From positions 289,001-353,000 of the forward strand of contig JAMWET010004999.1 in assembly GCA_024036415.1 (NCBI GenBank): a stretch of DNA of 64,000 nt, read 5' to 3'. Within the stretch, counting starts at the first letter, position 1, and the number at the start of each line of letters is the position of its first letter. The notes below the pieces were generated by a model. It searched no databases. It was not told the origin of the DNA and worked only from the letters and a program-made list of their open reading frames with translations. The position numbers and the translations under genes are program-made. This DNA is from Prochilodus magdalenae. Its lineage: Eukaryota > Chordata > Actinopteri > Characiformes > Prochilodontidae. Shown here one piece after another: positions 13,422 through 27,942 of the stretch.

Positions 13422-14414
13422 ACAACAAGCGCCACGGCTTCAGCGCTGCTATTCCAAGAGACACCTGATCTCCACAGCAGATCAGTTTTCAGCTGCTTTT
13501 AATAAGTGTGCCAGGAATCCATGTGTCTGTGGCATGCCACTAGCCAGGCTACGATACCTCTTAAAAGTTAAATGACAGCTGGATGTTCAACATACTTGTC
13601 AGCCCCATCTGAGATGGTGGGGAATATCAATCATACTAACCCAGTTCCATACAGGTGCCTCTTCATGCTAATCTGTTATGCTGAAATGTTCTGCTATAGC
13701 TATAAAGAACAGAACGTGTGGAGGGACAGCTGATTCTGAATCACCTATGCTAGTCCTTTTCCAGCCAGTGCATTTTTCCATCCTGAGAAAGAGGAACATC
13801 TGCAGTTTCCCTTTGCTGCTTTTATAGCTCTTCCATGTACCAGACGAATAGCACTTTGGCCTCTCTTCACGGTAATAAAATGTTTTTCTGTTGTTTCTGG
13901 ACCACCGCACTGATGATAAGAGTGCAATTAATGATAATAACCACAATAAAACCTAATTTAATCTACAAACAGGCAGCGGTTACACATGCTAACATTTTAT
14001 TTGGTTGTATTTCACTGTGGAATTCCTACTGTGGCATGTGTTACTGAGAACACTAATGATTAACCCTTTCAACTTACCTTACATTTAAAAATAAACAACA
14101 TGCAGCATGCACAAGACATTGTATTCAATACAGCAAGTTGATGGATTAAAATAAGGCCTAACAAAAGGTGCTCCGGAACTAAAGAGTTCTCTTAGGAAGA
14201 ACTATGTATAATACCATCAAAATCTAGAAACTGGGCCTGGATTCAACTGGATTTACAATACTGGAGAAATATTACATTTCTGCGGGTTATGGATAAAGAT
14301 ACTTTTATATATAGTATATAGCCCAGCATCACCTAAACAACATGCTCTTCAAATGTAATCAAAACTACACATCTATCCAAAGCTACATCTGTTCATTTAT
14401 TTATAAACTGCTAC

Positions 14415-14505
14415 AAAACATTTTTGAACACATAATTATAAAAATATATATTTACTATTTTACTATTTTATAATACTTTTATAATTATGTGTTCAAAAAT
14501 GTTTT
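14415..14505. repeat. perfect 29-bp inverted repeat (hairpin)
   Basis: Left arm 14415-14443 (aaaacatttttgaacacata and onward) is the exact reverse complement of right arm 14477-14505, with a 33-base AT-rich loop. It lies 87 bases inside intron 8 from the exon 8 donor, so the pre-mRNA could fold there. It may be the remains of a small foldback transposon. Confidence 0.85.
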
Positions 14506-14591
14506 TTTTATATATATAAGAGTATGTGTAGATACGGCTGAATGAGCAGGCCAGATGTTTGCAAAGAGTGGAATGTTTGCAAGGAACCCAC

Positions 14592-14818
14592 CTGCTCAAG
14601 GTCTCCGTGCCTCTGGCAGGGTTGGGGTCAAGAGGGGTCAGGTCCATGGTCTCAGAACGAGGGCTGATGCTCCTGTCCTGGCTGTGGAGTTGTGGATGTG
14701 CCCCTGGGCTAGAGCTCTGGTCTGGAAGCTGTGGCAAATGCTTGGAGAGAGGGAGCCCAGAAGACACAGAGGGCTGCGGAACTGACCGGAGCATTTCCTT
14801 AGCCTTTGCCTTTTTTAC
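14592..14818 (-). CDS. fam13a: fam13a coding exon 8 (Ser/Pro-rich segment)
   Basis: The 227-nt exon starts after a CT-rich acceptor (ctctctctcag) in phase 0 and ends at gtgggt after AG of a Ser codon. It encodes residues 319-393, opening with VKKAKAKEMLRSV and continuing as a low-complexity segment with SSSPGAHPQL and DRSISPRSE. The sequence is likely disordered and offers several Ser-Pro sites. Its junction with exon 9 gives LSSSQEDERP, matching human SSQEDERP, which supports the call even though the middle is poorly conserved. The acceptor tract is a GA microsatellite on the plus strand. Confidence 0.8.
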
Positions 14819-17800
14819 CTGAGAGAGAGGAAGAGAAAGAGAGAGAGAGAGAGAAACACACATCAACATGCATTAGAAGAATCCCAAGTAAACATGAGCA
14901 GTTTGGGCACTGCCCCTGCAGACTATCAGATGGCAGGCCCTTCACTCAGATTACAGCAGGCCTCACACTCCAGGATTCCTCAGCAGGAAAGAAGTGCCAC
15001 ATCGCAGGAGAAGAAAGAGGAAGCAGGTGATAAAAGAGGACTTAGCTCACGTTTCTCTTACCCTGCTAACAGACACTGGCTGTAACCGGCAAGAGCCAGA
15101 GACAGTAGGAAAAGTAAAAACTCTCACGCGGATGAGGGCAAGGTCAAACTCGGCTCTCCTCATTGCCTCTTGGAAAATATGAAATGCTAATACTACCCTA
15201 CAATGCTAATGCTGGTGTCTTAAACTGATGTATTAACATTAAAAACAACCAAAGACAAACCGCACAGCTCTTTCTTGGATTACTAGCGTTAATAATGGAA
15301 AGCGAGTGATGCTGCTTTCCTCTCGAACACTGCAGCTGCTCAGCTGTCTGATTTTCTAACTGCTACTCTCTACCCAAATTTAGGCCATTGATTGGTAGTG
15401 CAGGAACCAATTACAAAGCATTAGGCTTCTCATCCTCACACCATACGACAAAGGGGAGGATTTGACTGAAATCTGCAATGAAACAAGGAGAAAACTCACA
15501 GAACGAACAGCGCTATTACAAAGCAAGATGAAACTAGACAAGACCATGAGCACTGTCAAAAAGTGCAGACCAAAAATAAGGCCTTTGACAGCACAAAGCT
15601 ATTAAAGGCACTGTATTGATTATGACTGCTTATTTCACTGCAACAGCGTAGACAGTGGGCATTGATGTGTTAATGTGTTAATGATGCAATCACCACACAG
15701 AAATCATTGTTTTACTGAGTTGTGCCCAAAATGCATCAGCAAATTGACTGTTACAATGAACATACATGAGCTAGAAAGCGGGTCATCATTAATGCAGGTC
15801 CGTGGAGTTAGAGGAGTGTGGATCTAAAAAGATTTATATTATACATACTATCATAAACCCAAGGTGATTTTCAGTACTTTTACTGGAAAAGTCACTCTGT
15901 GAGCGCATGTGAGATATGGTAACTTAACGGAGAGCTTATGTTATCCATAGGTCCACACTGTCTATCTTCAAAAATAAACAAATGGTTCAAAGTCAAATTA
16001 TGGCTTTCATCTTGTCTAAATATGTGCCAAAAAATTATGCCGGTACCTCAGGCTTTTATCAAATAGCATGTTTCGGCATATAGTCCTTACCCTGGAATTC
16101 ACAGTCTTAGCTGTGACTCCAAATTCTGGAAAAATCACACCCAAACATTGACCTATTACTTCCTACTTCACCCATAAAACTTTCTGGGTAGTTTTGTGTT
16201 AAAACTGTGAAAATATGCTGTAAACATTTTTGATAACATTTTCTGTTAACATTTTGATAGGAATTTTTCAAATTTTACTATTTGATCATTTACACTATTT
16301 CCCGATATTCCCCTCATGACTCACCTGAACCCTACGGACATTCTAATTTAGAGTGAGAGCACAGCATGCACAGTCAAATCACACAAAAGCCTGCATTAGT
16401 GGCGACATTCTGCTTCTTTTCTATGGTAAAACTATTATAGCCCCTGCAAGTCACTATAAACTCTCTCCACCCTCTGTGAGTTTCTGAGCAAACACATCAG
16501 GAAAACAATCACAATGAACTATAAACAAAGTCACATGTCACTTTTGTTCGGCCTAGGTCTTCCTCTTTTGATTGATTTTCAGTAACTAACATTATCATTA
16601 CCCACAATAAAACTACTAAATCCTGACCTTTATGGCACCACTTCCCTGAATAACATGGCATTTTATGCCCTTATCAAGGACAAGGAAATGCAGAAAGACA
16701 AATGCACATAAATGATCTCATATAAATCCACATTATTTTTTGTTCCTTTTAAAACCAATAAAGATAAGGCAGGTGAGGCTGGAGAACTGTAGTTTCTTCA
16801 AATATGAGAGTTTCTTCAAATATGATAAAATCAAGCACAAAAACAGTCCTCCAGCCTGAGTGGCTTTATAGATGTGGTCAGTTCTGGCAATTCAGAGAAA
16901 TGAGAGCTGTGCTGAAATCCTCTTACATGCATGAATGGCTGGTCAAGGTTCTTGAGAAGTACATGGACGTCACGACACTGTGAAGTTTAGGGCATGTTTT
17001 TGTGTATTGTTTGCTTCAGTTATGTTGTGATTTATTAGAGTCCTGCTATGCTGTATTTAGCATTTAGCATTTCTTATTGCCTGGTGCACCTGATTTCAAC
17101 ATTTCACATTTTGGTCACTAAACATTTAGAACTGAAGTTTTTGTTGAACTCTATTTCCCTACTAACCAGCCTCTTTGGTCACAAGCCAATCAGACAAATC
17201 AGACTGTGTAAGAATTTGTTACTTGAATTACCATGCAGGGATTGTGGTCGTCCCCGTACTGAGCCGGTGTACCTGGTGCCATGGATGCTGTTCTATTGGT
17301 CAAAGTTTGTTATTATCATTCTATAAAACAAGGTGTTAACTAAGCTGTCATTACAACAGTGAAGAGTACCTAATGATAATATCCCAGACTGGATGATGTC
17401 AGCAGCGGGGACTCTTATGGCACATTGCAGAATAAAAAAAGTAACACCTTCATCATCTTGTTATTATAAGAACATATGATGTAAAAACAACATACTGTGT
17501 CATGATTATAAACAAGCAACACATTATTTGAGGAAATACTGTTGTAAAAATTACATTTGTCTTAATTCTGAGAAAGCACATTCCATAATTACTACTCTTG
17601 TAATTATGAGAAAATAAATAAATAAAACAATAAATAAATATTTTTTTGTAGTTATGACATCATTTTTACAACATATTTTTTTTATAATAACAAGATCCTT
17701 TTTACTATAATTACAATATATTAAGCTGTTTTTACAACATATATATTTAAAAATATTTATATATATTTGTTTTTTTTTGTTTGTTTGTTTTTTACCACCA

Positions 17801-19125
17801 CAGGGGACCACCATGATAGTTCCTAAGTATGCTAATTTTTTAACAAATAATTATTTTCAAAGCTAAGCCTGACTGTTTTTTGTATGAAAACATGCTTATT
17901 CCTTGTAAATGCCACGTAGATATGTTCACCATGTTATTCTGACAACAAATTCTTGATTTTTAGCCACAAGATTGTTTGGCTTGGCCTTTTTTATTACACA
18001 TTTTTAGATCTGTCCATTCCTGGTTCTGCTGCTGGGGCTGGGCTGACAAGATATGGTTTACAGAGTGGACTACAGCAGTGCAGACAAGCCTTTCTTAATT
18101 CTGTTATTATTACTCTGTATTTTATTATTCAACAAAATCAACTGGCATAAAGCCAAGATCTGTTAGTTCTCCACTCAAGCTGCCAGCATACAATCAGCTT
18201 GTAAAGAGCAGCAATGTTATAAGGAAGAATCACACACATGTACGTGCATTCTCTTGAAGAGGACTGAGTGCATCACAAAAGACACGGACACAAGCAAATA
18301 GCCTTTGCAGTGGCCAAGAAGCAAACAGATAACTCGGAAGTTTCAGAGACTGACTCTAGTAAACAGAAATAAAGGGGACAAACTGTACTTTGTAGGGTTT
18401 AAACACTACATACACACCTAAAAGCAGCCATCACTTTAACCTGCATGGCCAAGACAAATAAGGAGTTAGAACTGACAATGTATGAATTCTTTCTAGTGTG
18501 AGGAACCTAAAATAAAGTGTAATCCAAGGAAGCCAGTTCCAGTCATGCTACGTGTCAAGCTGGATGGTTTCAAAGACCCCTTTAGTGATGGCAAACATCT
18601 CCTCAGCTGGAGCTGGGCTTATTTTTCACCACCATCCCCTCTTGTTTTTTCCATCAGCATTTCTCAATCAACCCACTACGCTGGCCATCAGGTATCTCCG
18701 TGCTTTCCTACGGCCCTTATCTGGGCTGGCTCAGCAAGAAGTGCTGAACACCACCAGTCTAAGCAAACAGCTTTTTAAGTTTTGGATTTCAAACCCTATA
18801 TGAAAACATTGCATAAGCTGGTGTCTACCAAGACCTCCTTGACCTCGCAACTCCAGGAAGTGGAAAAGTGGTTGAGGAGGTTATGAGCTAGCAGAATTGT
18901 CTCTCTTTCTTTTTCAGAGCTCAGCATCCAAATAAAGTCATGTGATGATAAACCCATCGGGCCAAAGGGAGGGGAGGTAAACAAAGGCAGCCCAAGCAAA
19001 CTAGAGCTAAGAGACTATTGTAAGGTGTTTAAATGGGCGTGTACAATATAATTCAAATTACCCAGCCATCTTGTTTCTGCTTCTCCCAATGCACAATTTT
19101 AAATGAAAATGGTGGAGACGGTTAC
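14819..19125. other. fam13a intron 7 (4.3 kb)
   Basis: Contents are a GA run at the exon 8 acceptor (14820-14855), an AT-rich block with repeated ttacaacat and taattatgaga motifs (17480-17760, probably a MITE), and otherwise unremarkable sequence. No exon was recognised. Confidence 0.5.
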
Positions 19126-19218
19126 CTTCTTTTTCCTCGGCACAGCTGCAGGATTCTCGAGGCTCAATTCTTTCTCTCTTGGGGAATCTCTGTCGTCTCC
19201 TTCACCGGTCTGTGTGGC
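19126..19218 (-). CDS. fam13a: fam13a coding exon 7 (93 nt, phase 0-0, ends AVPRKKK)
   Basis: The 31-codon exon lies between the acceptor ctgtcaag and the donor gtaacc. It starts ATQTGEGDDRDSPREKE and ends NPAAVPRKKK. Both borders are phase 0. The terminal AAVPRKKK matches APVPRKKK of exon 6 at seven of eight residues, which suggests an exon duplication or a repeated short motif. Joined to exon 8 it makes PRKKKVKKAKAK, a basic run that could serve as a nuclear localisation signal. No function beyond a basic linker is evident. Confidence 0.72.
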
Positions 19219-19924
19219 CTTGACAGAACGGTACATAATCAGGCTGTGATTAGGTCTCAAAGCCAATAAAAGCACTCTACACATTGGACCTTGATGTCTC
19301 TATAGCCTTGGCTGCAGGTGAAAACATTAACTATCAAAGCGTTGCTAGCTGCAACTGGAAATTAATTCAAGACCGTTAGAGGACTTTGAATGCATCTACA
19401 AACGGCACACATACAAACACGAGGCATCAACTTCTAGCTCAGGATGCCTCTTGTGACTGCAGACAAAAGCAGAATTTTCAACCCTTTTTTTTTTAAATGC
19501 CGGGAAACGGCAGCAGCACAGTGGCTGCTAGGAAAATATCATGTTAAGTCATTCTAGAAGGCCATAGTTCATAGGGGTTCATGCAGCGAATCTACACAAA
19601 CATGAAGCCTAGCCCATCTCCAGCTGCATGGCCATGTGGTGCTGAGCACGTACGCATCTTATACATTAAGACATATTATTTTATATTTCTCAGTCACTCT
19701 TCTAATTCATTTATTTTTTCATCTGTTTTTTTATATTGTTTAAATACAGCCCACTCTGTAAAAATGAAATAAAAAAATGCTACAATTTCTTACAACTCGT
19801 TCAATTCATAGTTTTTAGATGGGACAAAACCAACATAACACTTTACACTGTGTTAAATCAACGGTTTGGCATCTAGTATACCTGCTCCTCCCAAGTTTCT
19901 TCCAAAACAAGAGTATTAACAGAT

Positions 19925-20175
19925 AGTATGTTCCCTGTTTGCTGAACTCTTCTGGGAAAGCTGCACACTAGATGTGGAACATTACATGAGGATTGGACTA
20001 CATTCAGCCACTTCATTAGTGAGGTCAGGTACTGATGTTCAGTAATTAGCACTGGATCACGCCAACTCAACCCCAAGGTGATGTGATATACAAGTTGCAC
20101 TGCTCCATGCCCCAATGCTAGCGGGGCTTTGCTGAGGCATTGCGTATGGTGACCTCATGTATATGCTCCATAGTG
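19925..20175 (+). repeat. dispersed repeat copy, Tc1-related (pairs with 53990-54215)
   Basis: Shared landmarks with the 53990-54215 copy, in the same order: tggaacatt, ttcagccact, agtgaggt or agcgaggt, cccaatgctag, ggcattg and atggtgacct. The order matches a fish Tc1-type repeat known to me as antisense transposon sequence. It is non-coding and diverged. Confidence 0.6.
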
Positions 20176-20810
20176 TCCCATTTTTTTGTTTTACACAACC
20201 TATGTGTGTCTGTGTTGGCAATAGACACTAAGCACACTGATTAGATGATGGATACTTTACAACATGCTTATTAAGCTGAACTGTCTTTTCATAATGCAAG
20301 TTTAAAGACATATTCTGATACCATTCCTGGTTTCCCTGTGTATTTTTCCCGAGATTAAATTGTAAATAGGCCCCAGTGAAAGGTTTATAAGATATATTTA
20401 GAGAAATGCCCATGCGGTGCAGGTGTAAGCAGATATCCTGCAGTCCACAAAGACACCTTTTCTGTATTCCCGCTCATGAGTGCCAGTGCCATAAACACAT
20501 CCCCAACTAGATGTGTGAACGGAGCCCTTTCACTCACATGCTGAGCAGGCAAAGATCAGGATCAAGGCCAAAAGGTCAAAACTGGGTGATTTTGCTGAGG
20601 CGGACTACATGAAGCATGCTGGAGATGGTGGTCAGAGCCTGGAAAGGTTTACGTAACAGTTTTTACACGTGTGATGATAATAACAAGGGATCGCTGTTGT
20701 TCTTTATCACTGTATGTTCTTATAATATTAATATAATTAATTAATTATATATGTACACAAAAACACTTCATTTAATTAACATTATAAAAATAAAGGAGTC
20801 ATTTTATTTA

Positions 20811-22426
<1,616 letters not shown>

Positions 22427-22833
22427 TATACTACTCTCTATTACTTGATGATGCTTCATGTAAGAACTCATATAAAAAGGACAAATGCCTGTCACTTCTG
22501 CTTAAAGCACAATCTTCTCATCTTGTGTCTAATGGTAAATCTGTTTATACGTACTCAGGTTTGCTATAGAAATCCATTATTCAGTGATTTTGCATGTGGT
22601 ATGAGTTGCCTGTGTAGGTAGCTTTTAAATCACATGTAACCAAATAAATGTTTGCACAAACCACGGTGTATCTGACAGATGACAAGTGAGCTACTCAAGG
22701 TTATCCTGCTCTGTATGCAATACTGACAACACACTACTGCTATGAAAACAAACCCACATTGACATCATGCATGATAGCAAGAGGTGCTCAAACATACAAA
22801 CAAAAACAAACACAAACACAAACACACAGGTAC

Positions 22834-22920
22834 CTTCTTCTTTCTAGGAACTGGAGCAAGTGCTTTAAGAGTAGGAGAGCGCAGTGACGTCTCTTCACGT
22901 GCTGTATCCATGAGGGCCTC
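22834..22920 (-). CDS. fam13a: fam13a coding exon 6 (87 nt, phase 0-0, ends PVPRKKK)
   Basis: The 29-codon exon starts after gttcccag and ends at gtacct. It reads EALMDTAREE, a middle segment, then ALAPVPRKKK. The first residue E follows IIVK of exon 5 exactly as in human FAM13A (IIVKE). Beyond that the sequence is not clearly conserved. The acidic start, the Ser/Leu middle and the basic end suggest a disordered linker after the GAP domain. Because both ends are in phase 0, skipping it keeps the frame. Its last eight residues nearly repeat the end of exon 7. Confidence 0.75.
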
Positions 22921-23059
22921 CTGGGAACAGGACAACAAGCAAAAACATGTTCACATAAGCTCACCTGTCCACACTGACCACATTAAAAAAAAGCACCTAA
23001 GCCAGCGTCACCTTTCAGAGCACCTCAGAGGAAGCTTCTATTTCATTTCAGAGAAATAA

Positions 23060-23325
23060 CACCCAAAAATGTCGCTGTGGAGTTTGTATATTCTCCCCAG
23101 TGGTCCAGGTGGGTTTCCCCCAGGTGCTCCGGTTTCCTTCCACAGTCCAAAGACATGCAGTCAGGTGAACTGGAGATGTTAATATCCAGGTCTGAATGTC
23201 TGTGTGTCTGCACTGTGATGGACAGGGGGCCTGTCTGGGGTGTTTCCTGCATTCCACCCAAAGAGTCAGGGGTCAAGCACCCCTTGCCACCCACAAGGAT
23301 AAGCAGCTTAGAGGATGACTGAGTG
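23060..23325 (+). repeat. dispersed repeat (pairs with 28990-29175)
   Basis: It runs from tgtggagtttgtatattctc through ggtgctccggtttcctt, acagtccaaagacatgcag and ggtgtttcctgc to ggataagcagcttagaggat. This text is widespread in fish genomes as a short interspersed repeat. The open frames over it are not genes. Confidence 0.7.
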
Positions 23326-24764
23326 GAAGAAATGTAGCTTCGCTTAGTTAAACCCCTAACCCTTATTATAGCCCTTATTCACTTTTAAGATGAATTATTC
23401 AATAGCAAGTAGAGATGGGCAGTGTTGGGATGTAACAAAATACATCTATGAAGAATAGGCGCTCTTTATGATTTGTAAATGGAGTATTCAGAATACAGCT
23501 ACCTTTAAAATACTATAGGACACCTTTAGAATACTTCTCCAGTAAATGTAACAATACCATCTTTAAAAGAAACAGCATCAGTGCTTGTTTATTAACTCAT
23601 TTAAAATCAGAAAGGAGAACTCCAAAACAGCGTTTGTGTGTTTTACATTAGTGTAATGAAACGTCATCTCGGCAATAAGCGGTTCTGAGGGATGACTGAA
23701 CTGAACATTTTTATCAGGAGTGGACAAGTTCACCAATGGCAAGCTTAACATTGGTGTTGTACTCACATGTAAATTTTGTGCCAAGTTGTAACCTGAAAAT
23801 GAAATATCTACACATTTAATATATGCTCTATGTGTGTTGTACTTTTATCCTGAACATGTTATGTTTTTATGGATGGTAATGGGATATTTGGTATTACCAC
23901 TTTGTGAACTAACATACAGTTCTTCAGGGCATGATGTCACTTTCTAGTTATCCAACATGTTCCTCTTCAAAAAATACTAAGAAATGACAATGACGAGCTT
24001 TAAATTATTAGCTTCTCTTATCTGAAGTATTTCATTTAGGACAGTCAACTAAAACGGCCTAAACAGGTAAATCAAAAAGAACCACTGAGCATGAAATATA
24101 CAGTCCACAACATACACAACTACACCTGTTTTATATTCACTTCTACTCTTTAAAATACACTATGCCAAGCTTGGCTGTAATGTAAGTGTAATGTGAATAA
24201 GGGAGCTGTAATTTGTCTATACACCAAATAAAGTGAATACAAGATTTCTGATTAGACTGCCAGTATCCGACCTACCCTTTTCTGCTGTGTCGACCCAATG
24301 CTTTCAAATCTGTTCCATCTCCAGTAAACACTATCCCTTATTTAATAAATACCAGGAAAGTAGAGCGAACCCTATGTAGTTAAGTGGTACAGCACTAAGC
24401 ATGTGCATGCGCAGGTGAAGGTGCTGTTAAGTTATCGTGGTACATTAGAGAGCAAAACATCAGAACCCGAGCTGTCTCCATCACGTGTTAGGACAGAGTA
24501 AGGTGTGGGTAGGGGCAAAGATCATCTGTGGTTGTTTAGCCTGAGAGGCGTAAGGTAATCTCAGTCGAGTGGATGAAGTAATTGCATAGATTAGCATGTT
24601 TCTCAGGCAGTCAGTTCTACTGCAGACTTTTTCATTGCTAGGCAGAAGACCAGCTAATGTCCTCTTCTAACAGATAAACAACAATTAAATACAATGATAC
24701 TGCAATTACAATCTATAACAATGTCAACATTAATGTTGGTCTTTACTATGCCATGTACAATAAC

Positions 24765-25452
24765 GGTCAAAAGTTTAGACACACCTAACAACTAATGATG
24801 TTTTTCATTATCTTAAAGTCATCCACTGGCTTACACCTGATGCGTAATAAGATGTTTTAAAAATAAATATTGTGATGTACCACATACAGCTCTGGAAAAA
24901 TTTAAGAGACCACCTCAAAATGGTCAGTCCCTCTAATTTTACAGTTTCTGGGTTTGTGTTTGTCCAAAATGAGCAGTTCTGCTTTATTCTCTACACTACT
25001 GGAAAAATGTCTCCCAAATTCCAGATCAAATATTGCATTGTAGATCTGTTTATTTAGAAAATCACTAATGATGCCTCCAGAGGTCTGTTTTTCTAACCAT
25101 GCTGTACAGAGCTGTATACTCTTGATATTATATATTTTCCATATCGCCACAGTAACTTTTATTTCTGTTTCGCCACAATTTAGTTCCTATGGTTCCCCTT
25201 TTAATTTTGTGAATATTCATGATGGACAGACCAAAAAAACCTTATTGTATAAACCTCCATTGCACCTTAAGAAAGCTGTTTTATCCTCCTGTCAAGTTAC
25301 ATTTTGGAGGTTTTTAAGGTGACTGCATAATTCTGTGAGTGCTGTTTTCTAGTTTGATATCTTCCTGTTTATTCTAAAGCAAAACATTAAGTTAACAATG
25401 AGGAAAACCTTCCATGAGTAGCTGTGTCCAAACTTTTGACTGGTAGAGTACA
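24765..25452. mobile_element. non-autonomous Tc1-type element with inverted ends
   Basis: Left end ggtcaaaagtttagacacac (about 24772) pairs with right end gtgtccaaacttttgac (about 25425-25441). The element is about 690 bases. Inside, at about 24888, is cagctctggaaaaatttaag, which resembles the end of a different Tc1 family, suggesting a nested insertion. No transposase was found. Confidence 0.65.
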
Positions 25453-26030
25453 TATAATATCAGATACATAACATGACATAACTGATCTAATATACAGAGC
25501 TGTTAAAAAACAGCTATCCCCCCACTAGTTTCTTTTTTTTGCACACTGGTCACCCTTACAGTCTGGAAAGGATTACAAAACCATTTCCAAGGCCGTAGGC
25601 CTAACAGTGAGCAATTATGGCCCAATGGAGAGTATGATATCTAGTTTACCTCTGGATGTTGCTGCTAAAGGCGGCACAACCGGTTATTAAGCGTCTCTGG
25701 GGTAAATGAGTGTTTATGATTCTATTGTTAGCTAATGTACTGGGTAATACGTTCACCCAAACAGGACATCATCCTTGTTTGCGTCAGCAGAGGAAAAACA
25801 TGTTTTATTCCTATCTACCATTACCACCACTCAGAACAGAGGGGAGTTCCCCTTCCGAGTCTAGTCATCTATGCTGATTTGTTTCAGTCTCAGCTGAACA
25901 TTACGGCCATAAGAGGAAGATATTGCTGTGTGCAATATGTGTCCTAGATGGGTGAATGAGCAGGAACATAGCAAAACGTATGAAGCATGTCTGCGTGGCA
26001 GTAAATCAAACGAGTCGAAATGTCACCCAC

Positions 26031-26178
26031 TTTGACTATAATGATGTTTGTGGGCTTGCTTTGGGTCTGCACACCGTCTCCATCCGGCTCAAATATAGCA
26101 CCGTAGTTCTGAATGAGCTTTGCCATGATCTTATTACAGACGTTCTGCTCCTGCATGCCGTCAAAACCTGGGGACACA
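26031..26178 (-). CDS. fam13a: fam13a coding exon 5 (end of RhoGAP)
   Basis: The 148-nt exon begins after ttttttctcag with one base completing a His codon and encodes residues 210-258, from VSPGFDGMQEQNVCNKIMAK to NIIIVK. It closes the RhoGAP fold and corresponds to the human PPGLEGMKEQ...LIIVK region. The donor is gtgggt, directly after an AAA codon in phase 0. A nearer alternative acceptor (tgtgtccccag at 26170 and below) would break the His codon and was not used. Confidence 0.9.
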
Positions 26179-27907
26179 CTGAGAAAAAACAGAACCAAGT
26201 CATCAATGAACTACTGCATTCAGTGCCATTCATCCAAACTGCGCCGTTTCATGTAGGAGCCAGAACATTTTGTTATACTGTTTGTGGCTTGACGTTGGAG
26301 GGGCTTAGTCAAAAGAGAATCAAAACAGAGATGACACCACCACTCAGGACAACTAACATTTCTGTTCTGCTGACATGCAGTGAAACATCCTCTATTTTTA
26401 AATATCACCTTCAGTCATTTTTAATGTTTAAGATGAGGTGAACAATGTTGGGATATTGCCTGCTGCAGAATCTTCAAAGGTTATGAATATGGTGCTGTAT
26501 GTTTAGTACATAACAGTAATATTAGATAATTAATTCTGATTTTATTTCATGCTGTAGACATGAGCTGGGAACAAAAACAGCCCTAAATCTAAGCCTAAAA
26601 CAACATAGAGTACTGGACAAACCACCTTTAAGGAAAAAAACAAGCTATATTTATTTATTCAGAATTAGGAAAAAGATAATAAATGAATAAATATTTTGTG
26701 AATAATAATAAAAATTACACATTAAAAACTTTTTTTTATTATTTCGTGTGTCCACACTTGGCCTTTATTACATATTTTGTTTTTATGAGTTGTGCTAAAA
26801 TAAAGGCCCTATTCTAGTTGGATTAGTGGCCTGTAATTTGATTGATTACCAACAAGCTCTGTGAATTTAAACCAGCATTAATCTGCCATGTTGGTAGATT
26901 TTAGAGAAAATCAACTTCTATTATTTGCCTAACTCAGAGCTTCCTCAGCGACTGTACTTTTTTTTAAATTTCAGCAAAGTTATAAAACGTGGTAATAGAA
27001 AACACCCTGAAAAGTGGAATAGAAAACAATCTAAAGGCAGAACACTGAAATGGAGCTTAAAAATGGATTCCTTAATCCATACAGACATTTTTGGTGATGG
27101 GCGAGTTACTAGCCTATTGCTGGTTTAAATGCTGGTTAGACGCATAGCCCGTTGTTTCTCAGAAGTGTAGCACCTACACATGATGATGATTTGATTTAGG
27201 CTATTTAGGGTACAGATTACTTACACACAAATTATATTACTGGAACACTTCTGGTTAAACTACTCCAGCATAAACAAGGCTTTACAAAGGCTGGCCTCTG
27301 AATAGTAATGTTAGTAAAGTAATGTTAATCGAATTCTATGATGTGTGGTTATAATACTAAAAGTCAATTTACAGTGTGATCAAGGAATGTCCAAAAAGAC
27401 TGTAAAGCATCTGTAATTACTTAAATCAGTGGTTTCTGATTTCTTCAGTACTTTGGGCAAGCAAAAAAATAAAAAAACCTGAAAAAAAATAAACAGAATA
27501 AAAATAAAAATTATTGGAACCATCAATATTCCATAAAATAAGGTCATTCTGCACAGCTATTGACTGCCTGGGGCAATGCCCATATAACACATGTTTAAGA
27601 AAAAGTGATCTCTGTAATGAACATAATGCAGCCCAAACTGCAATTATGTCTCGCCATAAACACCTGAATGAGAGACTGAATGTGAGCGCAGCCATTTGAC
27701 TGATATGGAAATACAGGTAAAAGATGCCCGTAAGCTGCAAGGGGTAATTATAGGAGCAAACAATGCGACATTAAACTACCCTGCTGTGGCTTTAACGGTT
27801 TGAAGTGGTGATGACAGCTAGGCATACACAAAGTGACCTGTAAAGCAGTGCTGTCCCTGACTGCTAACGAGTTTTACTGCAATGCTGAAGACGTTTAGGC
27901 GGCGTGC

Positions 27908-27908
<1 letters not shown>

Positions 27909-27940
<32 letters not shown>
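27909..27940. repeat. (TG)n microsatellite
   Basis: About 16 TG units. Open frames over it are artefacts. Confidence 0.95.

Positions 27941-27942
<2 letters not shown>

Larger units (their letters stand above)
4626..14591. other. fam13a intron 8 (10 kb)
   Basis: This intron holds a degenerate tandem repeat (5028-5640), a TG/TATG tract (6836-6880), a TA microsatellite (8740-8799), two broken Tc1 copies (8930-9085; 11270-12445) and a long hairpin (14415-14505). The remainder is AT-rich sequence with no recognisable exon. Confidence 0.6.
22921..26030. other. fam13a intron 5 (3.1 kb)
   Basis: Holds a dispersed repeat (23060-23325), a second short repeat starting gggcagtgttggga (23413-23570) that resembles a common fish MITE end, and a nested pair of Tc1-type ends (24765-25452). 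No exon was recognised. Confidence 0.55.
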
